From assembly GCF_023712105.1 (NCBI RefSeq), contig NZ_JAMLJI010000001.1:124001-188000 (forward strand): a stretch of DNA of 64,000 nt, read 5' to 3'. Position numbers and translations under genes: made by a program. The notes under the pieces are model-generated. The model worked only from the letters and a program-made list of their open reading frames with translations. It searched no databases and was not told the origin of the DNA. The DNA is from Larsenimonas suaedae (GTDB lineage: Bacteria; Pseudomonadota; Gammaproteobacteria; Pseudomonadales; Halomonadaceae). This document shows positions 10,876 through 20,892 of this stretch, in pieces (position 1 is the stretch's first letter; every line of letters starts with the position of its first letter).

Positions 10876-10904
10876 AAAAAAGCCGCCCTGGTAGGCGGCT
10901 TTTT
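10876..10904. terminator. Bidirectional terminator between the Nif3-like gene and zapG
   Basis: A-run, 7-base GC stem (10881-10887 with 10894-10900), 6-base loop and T-run, placed between two convergent genes. Confidence 0.85.
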
Positions 10905-10950
10905 CATTGCCCGCGCACTGCACGGGCCAGCCAGTGCGGCTGCGCGCCGA

Positions 10951-11397
10951 TCAGTAGCGGGGCGGCTGAGGGTCGTTTTCAGGCGCCTTGTTCTGCATGC
11001 CGTAGTTTTCAGAAAGCGTGCCACGCCCGCTTTCGGCGTAGTCTCTCGGGGCATGCAGCGAGGTGTCTTCCTCGCTCGGGGTTTCATCGTCGTTTTGATG
11101 CAGGCGACGCTTGAGTTGAGGGTCATCACACAGGGCATCTGCTTGCGCGGTCAGTTGCTGTTGCAGTTCCTGGCTCGTGCGCTGGAGCTGGGTGACCAGA
11201 GCCGTTGCCTGACTGAAGTGGTTATTCAGCGCATCGCGAACCTGGCCGAGTTGAAGCTCGGTTTCAGACAGGCGCTGCCTGACTTTCTGATTGCGTCGAA
11301 CATTGGCGTTCAAAAGGTGATATCCCACCGCGCCAATCCCGATGCCGGCCAGCAAACACGCCAGCGCGAGAATCCAGTCGATGTTACCGTCGTTCAC
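10951..11397 (-). CDS. zapG: ZapG/YhcB-like (DUF1043) membrane protein
   Basis: A 148-residue protein with one N-terminal membrane segment (about residues 7-26), a long charged coiled-coil (about 35-95), and a polar C-terminal tail. This is the layout of YhcB/ZapG, a conserved gammaproteobacterial inner-membrane protein linked to cell division and envelope growth. I place the start at GTG 11395-11397, preceded by AAGGAGAGA; an upstream ATG at 11436 lacks a site. It diverges from zapE, as yhcB and yhcM do in E. coli. The sequence is low in complexity, so the call relies on architecture plus neighbourhood. Confidence 0.8.
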   Translation of the reverse strand: MNDGNIDWILALACLLAGIGIGAVGYHLLNANVRRNQKVRQRLSETELQLGQVRDALNNHFSQATALVTQLQRTSQELQQQLTAQADALCDDPQLKRRLHQNDDETPSEEDTSLHAPRDYAESGRGTLSENYGMQNKAPENDPQPPRY

Positions 11398-11567
11398 ACC
11401 GTCTCTCCTTGTGCTTATAAAACAGGAGCGTAGCATCGAGCCCCCGGGAATCCCGCCATTAAAGAACGTTGGCCTTGTTCAGTCAAACCCGGGCGTCCCA
11501 CAGTCAGAGCCAGATTCGCTATACTGTGACGCTCTTTTCTTCCATCCACGCCGATCGATAGCCGTCC

Positions 11568-12725
11568 ATGAGCTCAAAACCGACTCCGTTGCAGAAGTAT
11601 AAACAAGACCTTGAACGCAAGGATTTCGAATACGACGCCGCACAAGAGGCCGCCGTCAAGCATCTTCAGCGCTTGTACGATGACCTGATGCGCACACCGG
11701 CCCCGACGCCTGCTGCCAAAAGCGGTGGGTCCGAGGGTGGGCTCAAGGGCAAGATGGCGGGATTTTTCGGGCGCAGCAAGAGTGCGCCCGAGGCGCCTTC
11801 GACACCGGCCATCGCGGGGCTTTATTTTTGGGGTGGGGTCGGCCGCGGCAAGACCTATCTTGTGGATACGTTTCACGACAGCCTGCCGTTCGAGCGCAAG
11901 ATGCGTACCCACTTCCACCGTTTCATGCAGCGCGTGCATCGGGAACTCGAGCATCACAAGGGTGAAAAGAATCCGCTTAACAAGGTGGCTGCCACGCTTG
12001 CAGGCGAGGCGCGGGTCATTTGCTTTGATGAGTTTTTCGTCAAGGACATTACCGATGCGATGATTCTCGCCAATCTGTTGGAGGCGCTGTTTGCACAGGG
12101 CGTCGTGCTGGTTGCCACGTCGAACATCGTGCCGGACGATCTTTACAAGGATGGCCTCCAGCGTGCCCGGTTTCTGCCGGCCATCGATCTCCTGAAGCGT
12201 CACTGCGAGGTGGTCAATGTCGATTCAGGGGTTGATTATCGACTCAGGACCCTCGAGCAGGTTCAGATCTTTCACTACCCGGATGACGCCGACGCCGAGC
12301 GCGCGCTTGAAGAGAGCTTCCAGCGGGTGTCGGGAAGTGCCGGCAAGACTCGACAGACCATCGAGATCAACAACCGTCAGCTAACGGCCGAGCGTGTCAA
12401 CGAAGGGACGATCTGGTTCGATTTCAAGACGCTTTGTGATGGTCCGCGAAGTCAAAACGATTACATCGAACTTTCGCGCGAGTACCACACGGTCTTTCTT
12501 TCTCATGTGCCGGTCATGAGCGCCAATGAGGACAACCAGGTTCGCCGCTTCATCAATCTGGTGGATGAGTTCTATGACCGGGCCGTAAAGCTTCTGATGA
12601 GCGCTGAGGTTGCCCCTGAGTCTCTCTACACCGGAGGCACGCTGTCGTTTGAGTTTGAGCGTACGCTTTCTCGCCTTCAGGAGATGCAGTCCAAGGAGTA
12701 TCTGGCGCTTGCGCACAAGCCGTGA
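11568..12725 (+). CDS. zapE: ZapE, AFG1-like division ATPase
   Basis: A 385-residue AFG1/YhcM ATPase that associates with the FtsZ ring and is needed under some stress conditions in E. coli. Walker A is G-G-V-G-R-G-K-T (residues 89-96), and Walker B is V-I-C-F-D-E-F-F near 146-153. A glycine- and alanine-rich insert (about 45-82) precedes Walker A and is probably a flexible loop. The ATG lacks a strong ribosome site. A candidate TATACT -10 element lies at 11520-11525, with no clear -35 box. Confidence 0.9.
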   Translation: MSSKPTPLQKYKQDLERKDFEYDAAQEAAVKHLQRLYDDLMRTPAPTPAAKSGGSEGGLKGKMAGFFGRSKSAPEAPSTPAIAGLYFWGGVGRGKTYLVDTFHDSLPFERKMRTHFHRFMQRVHRELEHHKGEKNPLNKVAATLAGEARVICFDEFFVKDITDAMILANLLEALFAQGVVLVATSNIVPDDLYKDGLQRARFLPAIDLLKRHCEVVNVDSGVDYRLRTLEQVQIFHYPDDADAERALEESFQRVSGSAGKTRQTIEINNRQLTAERVNEGTIWFDFKTLCDGPRSQNDYIELSREYHTVFLSHVPVMSANEDNQVRRFINLVDEFYDRAVKLLMSAEVAPESLYTGGTLSFEFERTLSRLQEMQSKEYLALAHKP

Positions 12726-12754
12726 CGAAAAGCCGGTTGAAGGTAAAAAAGGGG

Positions 12755-12783
12755 TTATCAGTACCGGTAGCCCCATGTATAAT
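12755..12783 (+). promoter_or_regulatory. Predicted sigma-70 promoter of rplM-rpsI
   Basis: A perfect TATAAT (12778-12783) lies 17 bases after TTATCA (12755-12760). A GC-rich stretch follows the -10 box, as is common at promoters under stringent control. It lies between zapE and rplM with about 85 bases of leader after the expected start. Confidence 0.75.
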
Positions 12784-12797
12784 GCGCGCTCGCCATT

Positions 12798-12861
12798 GTT
12801 ACCGTGGTTTAGGTAACCAAGAAAAATAGGGATTGGTCATGGCCTTTAACGGTCAGTGACC
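12798..12861 (+). promoter_or_regulatory. Structured 5' leader of rplM, candidate L13 autoregulatory site
   Basis: Two stem-loops are visible. The first pairs 12798-12803 with 12812-12817. The second is bipartite: 12835-12839 pairs with 12857-12861, then after a small internal loop 12841-12844 pairs with 12851-12854. It ends 3 bases before the AAGAGG ribosome site of rplM. In E. coli L13 represses its own mRNA through a bipartite leader structure, so the same role is inferred here. Confidence 0.5.
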
Positions 12862-12877
12862 CTCAAGAGGTATTTTC

Positions 12878-13306
12878 ATGAAGACGTTCAGCGCCAAACC
12901 GCAGTCCGTCCAGCGCGACTGGTATGTCGTCGACGCGACGGACAAGACTCTGGGTCGTCTTGCTACCGAAATCGCACGTCGTTTGCGTGGCAAGCACAAG
13001 CCCGAATATACGCCTCACGTTGATACTGGCGACTACATCGTCGTTATCAATGCCGAAAAGGTCCGTGTGACCGGTAATAAAGCGTCTGCCAAGAATTATT
13101 ATCGCCACACCGGTTATCCCGGTGGTCTGCGTTCCATGACCTTCGAACAGATGATCGATCACGCGCCTGAGCGTGTCATTGAGTTCGCCGTTAAGGGCAT
13201 GCTGCCCAAAGGTCCGCTAGGCCGTGCCATGCACGCCAAGCTCAAGGTCTATGCTGGCGCCGAGCACCCGCATGCCGCACAGCAGCCGCAAGCTCTGAAC
13301 ATCTGA
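12878..13306 (+). CDS. rplM: 50S ribosomal protein L13
   Basis: The 142-residue protein has the family length and motifs: an early [21 protein letters not shown], the H-T-G-Y-P-G-G turn, and [10 protein letters not shown]13 is a primary 23S rRNA-binding protein that acts early in large-subunit assembly. The ATG has AAGAGG 7 bases upstream. It is followed 13 bases later by rpsI, the conserved pairing. Confidence 0.97.
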   Translation: MKTFSAKPQSVQRDWYVVDATDKTLGRLATEIARRLRGKHKPEYTPHVDTGDYIVVINAEKVRVTGNKASAKNYYRHTGYPGGLRSMTFEQMIDHAPERVIEFAVKGMLPKGPLGRAMHAKLKVYAGAEHPHAAQQPQALNI

Positions 13307-13319
13307 AGGAAGGTCTGAT

Positions 13320-13709
13320 ATGTCCCAACAGTATTACGGTACCGGTCGCCGCAAGACTTCTACCGCACGTGTATTCATGAAGCCGGGCACCGGCAAGATC
13401 ACGGTCAACAGCCGTGAAATCAACGAGTACTTCGGTCGTGTTACTGCGCAGATGGTTGTTCGTCAGCCGCTCGAGCTGACCGAAACCACTGGTCAGTTCG
13501 ACCTCAATATCACCGTCCAGGGCGGTGGTGGTTCGGCTCAAGCCGGTGCGATCCGTCACGGCATCACCCGCGCACTGCTTCAGTACAACGAAGAGTTCCG
13601 CAAGCCGCTTCGCAGCGCAGGCTACGTCACTCGTGACGCACGTGAAGTCGAGCGTAAGAAGGTCGGTCTTCGCAAGGCGCGTCGTCGTCCGCAGTTCTCC
13701 AAGCGTTAA
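13320..13709 (+). CDS. rpsI: 30S ribosomal protein S9
   Basis: A 129-residue protein starting [14 protein letters not shown] and ending in the basic tail with R-R-P-Q-F-S-K-R, whose last residues reach the P-site tRNA in the ribosome. It is co-transcribed with rplM, with AAGGAAGG upstream of the ATG. A terminator follows. Confidence 0.97.
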   Translation: MSQQYYGTGRRKTSTARVFMKPGTGKITVNSREINEYFGRVTAQMVVRQPLELTETTGQFDLNITVQGGGGSAQAGAIRHGITRALLQYNEEFRKPLRSAGYVTRDAREVERKKVGLRKARRRPQFSKR

Positions 13710-13731
13710 TCGCACCCTTATTGGGTTGGAG

Positions 13732-13761
13732 ACGCCCGGGCCGAATGGTCTGGGCGTTTTT
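13732..13761 (+). terminator. Terminator after rpsI
   Basis: An 11-base stem (13732-13742 with 13747-13757, allowing a mismatch and one G-U) followed by a T-run. A second GC-rich hairpin without a T-run lies at about 13769-13790. Confidence 0.8.
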
Positions 13762-13856
13762 GTGTCTGGCCGGCCCCCTTCGGGGTCGGCGTATGTTACC
13801 CTCCGACGGTGCCACACGTGGTATGATCGGGCTTGAATCAAAGCGAGGAAAGTTAC

Positions 13857-14489
13857 ATGGGTGTCGTAGCCAAACGATCGTCTATGACGTTTTATACCGG
13901 AAATGATGATCATTACAGTCATCGTGTCCGGATTGTCCTGGCCGAAAAGGGCGTCTCCGTCGATATCATCGAAGTCAACGAGGCAAATCCGCCAGCAGAA
14001 CTTGCTGATCTCAACCCCTACAACAGTGCTCCAACGCTTCTGGATCGTGATCTTGTGCTCTATGAGTCTCAGGTCATGATGGAGTATCTGGACGAGCGCT
14101 TTCCGCACCCGCCGCTTCTGCCTGTCTATCCGGTCGCGCGCGCTCAGAGTCGACTCTGGGTTCATCGCGTCGAGCGCGAGTGGTGCTCCAAGGTCAGTAT
14201 GCTGGTCAACGGCACAGGTACCAAGAAGGAGCAGGAAGCTGCACGCAAGGAGTTGCGTGAAAGCCTGATCGGTATCAGTCCGATCTTCGAGGATCTGCCG
14301 TTTTTCATGAGTGAAGAATTTTCTTTGGTCGATTGCTGCGTCGCCCCGATCCTCTGGCGCTTGCCAAGCCTTGGTATCGAGCTTCCCGAAGCTCAGGTCA
14401 AGCCGCTTATGGAGTATATGGAGCGCGTCTTTTCCCGGGATGCCTTCAAGGCGTCGCTGACGGAAGCCGAGCGCGAAATTCGAGCGTAA
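13857..14489 (+). CDS. sspA: SspA, stringent starvation protein A
   Basis: A 210-residue GST-fold protein that binds RNA polymerase and affects stationary-phase and stress transcription. The N-terminal thioredoxin-like half ([15 protein letters not shown]) and the [19 protein letters not shown] segment are characteristic. It has no catalytic cysteine, as is normal for SspA. The ATG at 13857 has GAGGAA 6 bases upstream. The rplM-rpsI-sspA-sspB order is conserved in gammaproteobacteria. Confidence 0.94.
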   Translation: MGVVAKRSSMTFYTGNDDHYSHRVRIVLAEKGVSVDIIEVNEANPPAELADLNPYNSAPTLLDRDLVLYESQVMMEYLDERFPHPPLLPVYPVARAQSRLWVHRVEREWCSKVSMLVNGTGTKKEQEAARKELRESLIGISPIFEDLPFFMSEEFSLVDCCVAPILWRLPSLGIELPEAQVKPLMEYMERVFSRDAFKASLTEAEREIRA

Positions 14490-14529
14490 TCGACGACCCG
14501 GTTATTAGCCGGGTGCAGGAGGAAGGAAT

Positions 14530-15051
14530 ATGTCATCTACCAGTCGTCCCTATCTCGCACGCGCGCTGTATGAGTGGTTGCTGGATAACGAGCTGACGCC
14601 TTATATGGTCATTGACGCCGAGTTACCGGGCGTGACCGTGCCGCGCCAGTTTGTTCAAAACGGACAGATCGTGCTCAACGTGTCGCCGGATGCCGTGCGT
14701 GACCTGGTGATGGAAAACGCCATGATCGCATTCAATGCGCGCTTCGGTGGTCAGCCCATGCGTGTCGAGGTTCCGATTGACGCGCTTGTCGCGGTCTACG
14801 CCCGAGAAAACGGCGTTGGCATGGTGTTCGGACACGAGCCGATCATTCCGGGTGCGGAAGACGATGACGATGCGGACGTCGAAGAAAGCGGTCCGGCGCT
14901 TAGAAGCGTCGAATCGCCGTCATCGGAGAGTGTTGAAGAAGAGAGGGCGCCCACTCAGCAGCACGATTCAGAAAGTGACGCCTCGGGCAGTGACAGTAAC
15001 TCTGACAAGGGGGCCGAGAAAAAGCGGCCATCACTGCGGGTCATCAAGTAA
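14530..15051 (+). CDS. sspB: SspB, ClpXP protease specificity adaptor
   Basis: A 173-residue adaptor that delivers ssrA-tagged proteins to ClpXP. The folded peptide-binding domain spans about residues 1-110 (R-P-Y-L-A-R-A-L-Y-E-W and an N-A-R-F-G-G region). An acidic, serine-rich linker follows (about 112-162), then a C-terminal ClpX-binding tail R-P-S-L-R-V-I-K, close to R-P-A-L-R-V-V-K in E. coli. The ATG follows GGAAGGA. Confidence 0.94.
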   Translation: MSSTSRPYLARALYEWLLDNELTPYMVIDAELPGVTVPRQFVQNGQIVLNVSPDAVRDLVMENAMIAFNARFGGQPMRVEVPIDALVAVYARENGVGMVFGHEPIIPGAEDDDDADVEESGPALRSVESPSSESVEEERAPTQQHDSESDASGSDSNSDKGAEKKRPSLRVIK

Positions 15052-15082
15052 GACGCCGTGTGAGTTCCCAAGTAGAGGATGT

Positions 15083-15114
15083 AAAAAGGCAAGCCGTAGG
15101 GCTTGCCTTTTTTT
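15083..15114. terminator. Bidirectional terminator between sspB and dolP
   Basis: A-run, 9-base stem (15088-15095 region pairing with 15100-15108), 4-base loop and a 7-base T-run between convergent genes. Confidence 0.88.
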
Positions 15115-15119
15115 ATGGG

Positions 15120-15680
15120 TTACTGGCCGATGTACTGAAAGACCTTGACCACCTTTCTGACGCCATCGATGCTCGCGGCGAGCGAGGCGACGTCTTCAGC
15201 GGCGTGCTTGCTGACCGTGCCCATCAGGTAGACAACCCCGTTTTCCGTGATGACGTGAACACTTTCACTGTCGATCGAATTGTCGACAACCAGCCTTGAG
15301 TTGATGTTGGTCGTGATCCAGCTGTCCTTGACGCGCTGAGTGCGTGAGGTGTTTTCACCGATCTCAAGCTCGTTGCGAACGTCCTTGACGTCGTTCTGGC
15401 GCTTGACTGCGTCTCCCGCCATGGTCTTGAGTTCTTGGTTCTGTACCTGTCCGGTCAGAAGCACATGGCCGTTGTAGGCGTCGACATTGATGTGGGAATC
15501 GCCGTAACGGTAATCACCGTGCAGGATCAGCTCGAGCAGGCGGTGCTGAAGCTGGCTGTCGCCCTGGGCGACGGCGTTCGGACGAGGCTGATAGTTCATG
15601 TTCTGCTGGCCGACCGAGGCGCAGCCACTGACTGCCACTGCTACGGCGACCAGCGCCGCTGACATAAAGCCTTTTTTCAT
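15120..15680 (-). CDS. dolP: DolP (YraP), BON-domain outer-membrane lipoprotein
   Basis: A 186-residue precursor with a lipoprotein signal peptide and lipobox V-S-G-C (Cys20), followed by two BON domains (about 48-112 and 118-184) with the repeated V-x-L-x-G-x-V pattern. DolP supports outer-membrane integrity and BAM function in E. coli. The minus-strand order lpoA-yraN-diaA-dolP matches E. coli and settles the name. Only 6 bases separate it from diaA. Confidence 0.92.
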   Translation of the reverse strand: MKKGFMSAALVAVAVAVSGCASVGQQNMNYQPRPNAVAQGDSQLQHRLLELILHGDYRYGDSHINVDAYNGHVLLTGQVQNQELKTMAGDAVKRQNDVKDVRNELEIGENTSRTQRVKDSWITTNINSRLVVDNSIDSESVHVITENGVVYLMGTVSKHAAEDVASLAASIDGVRKVVKVFQYIGQ

Positions 15681-15686
15681 GATTGT

Positions 15687-16292
<606 letters not shown>

Positions 16293-16386
16293 CTATCGTT
16301 GGAATCGAGTGAAATATCGGATATGCAGTATCGGACAGTAACGCGTGATGATGCCAGCCTCGAAAAGGCGATGCCAGCGCGGCGCA

Positions 16387-16749
16387 TCAGACGGCGTCGA
16401 ACGCGTTCTTGATCCAGTGGATGTGTTCGGCGTCGGCACCATCGATGGCTACAACGTCAAATCGGCAGCGCGCGGCTGGATGGCTCTGAAGATAAAGGCT
16501 GGCGGCGCGGATCAGGCGCCGTTGCTTGGCATGGGTGATGCTTTCAAGCGCTGAGCCGTGCTGGTTGGACGCGCGATGGCGCACCTCGACAAACACCAGG
16601 GTCTCGCCGTCGCGCATGATCAGATCCAGCTCGCCGCCCTTGAAGGTGACATTGCTTGCCACTTGGACAAGGCCGCGCTCAGTAAGCCAGCGGGCCGCCA
16701 ATGCTTCCATGTGGCGGCCCCGGTGATGGCTACTGCGTCTCATCCACAT
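16387..16749 (-). CDS. yraN: YraN, UPF0102 nuclease-fold protein
   Basis: A 120-residue UPF0102 protein with a restriction-endonuclease-like core: a glutamate in M-E-A-L-A-A-R-W-L, then G-G-E-L-D-L-I-M-R-D-G and V-F-V-E-V-R-H-R, the E...D...E-x-V pattern of that fold. Its function is not established. It overlaps the end of lpoA by 20 bases. The start is uncertain: ATGs at 16749 and 16743 are equivalent, and one at 16710 would cut into the fold. Confidence 0.88.
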   Translation of the reverse strand: MWMRRSSHHRGRHMEALAARWLTERGLVQVASNVTFKGGELDLIMRDGETLVFVEVRHRASNQHGSALESITHAKQRRLIRAASLYLQSHPAARCRFDVVAIDGADAEHIHWIKNAFDAV

Positions 16750-18493
16750 TGAGACTGCTCGAGGAGGTTACGGTGGGCAGTGCCGGTGCTCCTTGCTTGA
16801 ACTGAGCCCAGGGTAGTTTGCGCTGAAAGCGCCGCTCATCGGTCAGATGAAGCGTGCCGGTGGCGCCGTTGACCTCGAGCGAGGCCACTTTCTCGAACAG
16901 CGGCAAGCGGCGTGACAGCTCATAGGCGTCCACGCCCATCGCTTTAAGCTTGAGAAGCGCCGGTTGATCCTGTCCTGAAAATTCCTGGTAGGCGCTCGAG
17001 TAGGGCAGTGCGTCGACGCCCCCTACAGCCGGGTCCGGGATCTGCCAGGGGATGTCGCAGAACAGCACGCCGTTCAGGTCGTGATCCATGCGGGGCTGGG
17101 GCGCGCCCTGATAAATATGGGATGTGGCGTAGACCGGAAGTGTCCTTGAGTAATAATAATCAAGCGAGGGTGGCACCTGGCGGCCGTAGCTTGGCAGGGC
17201 CAGCAGGAACAGCATGTCCGGCGTCTGCCCGCTCTTGAGCGCTTTTTGTACCGCGTTCGTTGCCGAGCCGTCGGGGTCGTAATTCACAACGCTTGCGATT
17301 CGCCCACCCTTTTGCTGCCAGGCCTCCTGAAAGGCGCTCAGTACACGGTTGCCCCAGTCGTTGCTTGGGACCATGACCGCCGCGTTGCGATGGCCGTCGG
17401 TATAGGCGCGCTGGGCCGCGTTTCGAGCCTCGTCTTCGGCCGAAAGGCCATATTCGTAGAGATTGCCGGCGGTATTGGTGGCGTTGGTGCCGTAGTTCAG
17501 TGCAAGCGTCGTGATCGGAAGGTCCGGGCGCGTTTCGAGCTGGCTGACCTTGTCCTTGTCGAGCGGGCCGACCACGAGCTGAGCGCCGTTCATGGCTGCC
17601 TGTGCATACAGGCTTTGAATGTCCTGGGCGCTGGAATCGTAAAAGGTCAGCTGCGGCGTCTGCTGCCCATTGTTGCTGGCAATCAGGTTCTGCGCCTTCA
17701 TGCCGGTTCGAATGGCGTCGGCGATGGTTTTGAGCGGGCCGGATTCAGGCAGGAACACGGCAATACGGTCGACCTGCTCGTTTCGGGCATCGCCAAGCGC
17801 TGCCAGGTCACTCGGCAATTGCCGGCCCGCCGGGTGCTCTGAGTGGCGCGATTGCCAGCCCGTGACAGCGCTGAACAGATGTTGAAGGTCGCTTCCCTGC
17901 TCGCGGCTTACCCGGGCGAGGCTGACCCAGCCGCGTGCGGTCGGGTTCATGGACTCAAGGGTTTCGAGCTGGTCGCCGCTTAGCCGTGCGATCTGACGCC
18001 AGATCGGGTCATTCAGTCGAACGTCAGAGGTTTCATCCTGCACTCGAATCAAGGTGGTGGCGGCGTCGAATGGGCGATTGAGCTGCCCAAGCGCCACGCC
18101 TTTTCTGGTCATCAGACTCTGACGCTCGGAGGGTGAGACCTGCTCGAGGGAAATCGCATCGATTGCACTAAGGGCCGTGCGGCCATCGTTTTGCGTCAGT
18201 GCGGTCTTGCTGGTCAGTAGAGCCCACTGCGTCAACTCGTTGCCCTGAAGTGCGCTCGAGTCGAGCCGCTTGAGCACGTCGAGTGCCTGCGCCGGCTGGT
18301 TGTCACGTGCTAGGATGGTCGCGGCCTTCAGGCGGGTCTGAGCGGCGTTCGTGCCTTGCTGTTGCTTGGCCTGTTCGAGCAGTTGTTGGGCTGACTGGCC
18401 CTGAGGTGCCCCTGTCAGCGAGGAGCTGGCGCAGCCGCCGAGGGCCAGGGTGAGCGCGGCAGCCGCTGCCGCACATCGCCATGAGGTTCGCAT
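16730..18493 (-). CDS. lpoA: LpoA, outer-membrane lipoprotein activator of PBP1A
   Basis: A 587-residue lipoprotein with signal peptide and lipobox L-G-G-C (Cys21). The N-terminal part (about 30-260) is helical and repeat-like; the C-terminal part (about 265-575) resembles a periplasmic-binding fold with I-A-V-F-L-P-E-S-G-P at its start. LpoA reaches through the peptidoglycan and stimulates transpeptidation by PBP1A. Family length and the following yraN-diaA-dolP genes support it. It diverges from rsmI. Confidence 0.92.
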   Translation of the reverse strand: MRTSWRCAAAAAALTLALGGCASSSLTGAPQGQSAQQLLEQAKQQQGTNAAQTRLKAATILARDNQPAQALDVLKRLDSSALQGNELTQWALLTSKTALTQNDGRTALSAIDAISLEQVSPSERQSLMTRKGVALGQLNRPFDAATTLIRVQDETSDVRLNDPIWRQIARLSGDQLETLESMNPTARGWVSLARVSREQGSDLQHLFSAVTGWQSRHSEHPAGRQLPSDLAALGDARNEQVDRIAVFLPESGPLKTIADAIRTGMKAQNLIASNNGQQTPQLTFYDSSAQDIQSLYAQAAMNGAQLVVGPLDKDKVSQLETRPDLPITTLALNYGTNATNTAGNLYEYGLSAEDEARNAAQRAYTDGHRNAAVMVPSNDWGNRVLSAFQEAWQQKGGRIASVVNYDPDGSATNAVQKALKSGQTPDMLFLLALPSYGRQVPPSLDYYYSRTLPVYATSHIYQGAPQPRMDHDLNGVLFCDIPWQIPDPAVGGVDALPYSSAYQEFSGQDQPALLKLKAMGVDAYELSRRLPLFEKVASLEVNGATGTLHLTDERRFQRKLPWAQFKQGAPALPTVTSSSSLNVDETQ

Positions 18494-18594
18494 GATGTCT
18501 TGCCTCTTTTAATCGACCTTGATTGGGCGCCAGGCGCCATTCCTTTTTTTACTACCGGGGCGGGCTCCCGGCCTTTCAGCATAACGGATAACAG

Positions 18595-19446
18595 ATGACA
18601 CACCTTTCCGAGGGGGCATTGTACGTGGTTGCCACACCGATTGGTAACCTCGATGACATGTCGGCCCGCGCCTTGAAGATTCTCTCAGAAGTCGATCTGG
18701 TCGCGGCAGAAGATACGCGCCACAGCGCCCGACTGCTGGCGCACTTTGACATTCGAACACCGCTTCTGTCGCTGCATGAGCACAACGAGGCGGCCCGGGT
18801 CGAAACCCTGGTTGAGCGGGTACAAAAGGGCGAGCGCATTGCTCTGATCAGCGACGCCGGAACGCCGCTTATTTCGGACCCGGGCTATAAGGTCGTCAAC
18901 GCCTTGCGCGCCAGCGACTGCGCGGTGGTGCCCGTGCCGGGGCCGTGTGCGCTGATTGCGGCGCTCAGCGCGGCGGGGCTTCCAAGCGATGCGTTCAGCT
19001 TTCATGGCTTCGCGCCATCAAAAAGTACGGCCCGCCGGGCGCTGCTTGAGACGTTTATAAGCGCGCAGGGCACGCAGATTCTCTATGAGTCCCCGCACCG
19101 AATCCGCCATCTGCTCGAAGAGGGGGGTGATGTGCTGCCCGAGCGCCAGTGGGTGCTGGCACGGGAGTTGACCAAGACATTCGAGACCTTTTTGAAGGGC
19201 ACGCCCGCCGAGCTGGTTGCCCGGCTTGAAGAGGATGCCAACCAAGGGCGAGGAGAATTCGTGGTGCTGATCGCGGGCACATCGCAGGATAAAGCGGCCA
19301 AGACGCGAGCCGACATCGATGCCGACCGGCTGCTTGAGGCGCTCATCGAGGAGGGTGTCGGTGTGAAGCAGGCGGCGGCCATCGCCGCGCGGCTGCTGGG
19401 TGGTCGGAAAAAGCAGTGGTACCAAACACTTCTTGATCGTCAGTAA
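18595..19446 (+). CDS. rsmI: RsmI, 16S rRNA 2'-O-methyltransferase (C1402)
   Basis: A 283-residue tetrapyrrole-methylase-fold enzyme that methylates the ribose of C1402 in 16S rRNA; RsmH, encoded just downstream, methylates the base of the same nucleotide. Motifs: L-Y-V-V-A-T-P-I-G-N-L-D-D, A-A-E-D-T-R-H-S, S-D-A-G-T-P-L-I-S-D-P-G and V-P-G-P. It diverges from lpoA, as in E. coli. Confidence 0.95.
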   Translation: MTHLSEGALYVVATPIGNLDDMSARALKILSEVDLVAAEDTRHSARLLAHFDIRTPLLSLHEHNEAARVETLVERVQKGERIALISDAGTPLISDPGYKVVNALRASDCAVVPVPGPCALIAALSAAGLPSDAFSFHGFAPSKSTARRALLETFISAQGTQILYESPHRIRHLLEEGGDVLPERQWVLARELTKTFETFLKGTPAELVARLEEDANQGRGEFVVLIAGTSQDKAAKTRADIDADRLLEALIEEGVGVKQAAAIAARLLGGRKKQWYQTLLDRQ

Positions 19447-19493
19447 CGCTTTGTAGAGAAGTGCGTTTATCCGTGATCTTGTTCATAGAACAG

Positions 19494-19522
19494 TTGAGGG
19501 GGGGCAGGGGCGCTGGTATTCT
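19494..19522 (+). promoter_or_regulatory. Predicted rnpB promoter
   Basis: TTGAGG (19494-19499) and TATTCT (19517-19522) are separated by exactly 17 bases and lie 9-10 bases before the predicted 5' end of the RNase P RNA. Confidence 0.7.
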
Positions 19523-19531
19523 TGCCCGCTT

Positions 19532-19888
<357 letters not shown>

Positions 19889-19933
19889 TCACATTTCACA
19901 CCACATCCAGTAGCCACGGATTCGAGTTCATTC

Positions 19934-20884
19934 ATGTCATCATCTTCGACGCCCCCCCGGGACTTTCTTCATAAAAGCGTCCTGCTCGATGGGGCTGTCG
20001 AGCAGTTGGTGACCGAGCCAGGCGGTTGCTATCTGGACGGCACCTTCGGTCGCGGCGGCCATAGCCGCGCGATCCTCGAGCGGTTATCACCCAGTGGGCA
20101 GCTGCTTGCGATTGACCGTGACCCGCAGGCCATCGACACCGCATTGGCCATCGACGACCCCCGCTTTCAAATTGCCCGCGCGCCGTTTTCGCAGTTGGGT
20201 GACGTCGCATCACGTCATGACGTGTTCGGTCGCGTCGATGGCATTCTGCTCGATATCGGAGTCTCTTCCCCGCAGCTTGACGACGGCAGTCGCGGCTTCA
20301 GCTTTCTGCGTGACGGGCCGCTGGATATGCGCATGGACCCCGACCACGGCCAGAGTGTGGCTGAATGGCTCGAGCATGTCAGTGAGCGGGAGCTCGCCTC
20401 GGTCATGAAGACCTACGGTGAAGAGCGCTTTGCCAAGCGGCTGGCCCGTGCAATCGTCACGGAGCGCAAGCAGACCCCGATCACCGGCACCCATCAGCTT
20501 GCCGAGCTGATCAAGGAGGCCCACCCCGCCTGGGAGAAACACAAGCACCCGGCGACCCGCGCCTTCCAGGCGTTTCGCATCCACATCAACGATGAACTTG
20601 GTGAGCTCGAGCGCGCGCTTGATGCTGCGCTCGAAACCCTGGCTGTCGGTGGTCGGTTGGTAGTGATCAGTTTCCATTCGCTTGAGGACCGCATCGTCAA
20701 GCGCTTCATGCGGGAAAAGGCGCGGGGCGATGTCGATGTGCCCAAGGGATTGCCGCTTCGGGAAGATCAGCTGAACCGTCGGCTCAAGCTGGTCGGCAAG
20801 GCGTTGAAGCCGACCGAGGATGAAATTTCGCTGAACCCGAGGGCACGAAGTGCTGTCATGCGTATAGCGGAAAAACTGGCGTAA
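19934..20884 (+). CDS. rsmH: RsmH (MraW), 16S rRNA m4C1402 methyltransferase
   Basis: A 316-residue SAM-dependent methyltransferase. Motifs: H-K-S-V-L-L-D near residue 13, [28 protein letters not shown], and the late [11 protein letters not shown]. It opens the dcw cluster. mraZ, commonly just upstream, is absent; rnpB ends only 45 bases before the start codon. Confidence 0.95.
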   Translation: MSSSSTPPRDFLHKSVLLDGAVEQLVTEPGGCYLDGTFGRGGHSRAILERLSPSGQLLAIDRDPQAIDTALAIDDPRFQIARAPFSQLGDVASRHDVFGRVDGILLDIGVSSPQLDDGSRGFSFLRDGPLDMRMDPDHGQSVAEWLEHVSERELASVMKTYGEERFAKRLARAIVTERKQTPITGTHQLAELIKEAHPAWEKHKHPATRAFQAFRIHINDELGELERALDAALETLAVGGRLVVISFHSLEDRIVKRFMREKARGDVDVPKGLPLREDQLNRRLKLVGKALKPTEDEISLNPRARSAVMRIAEKLA

Positions 20885-20892
20885 GAGGAAGC

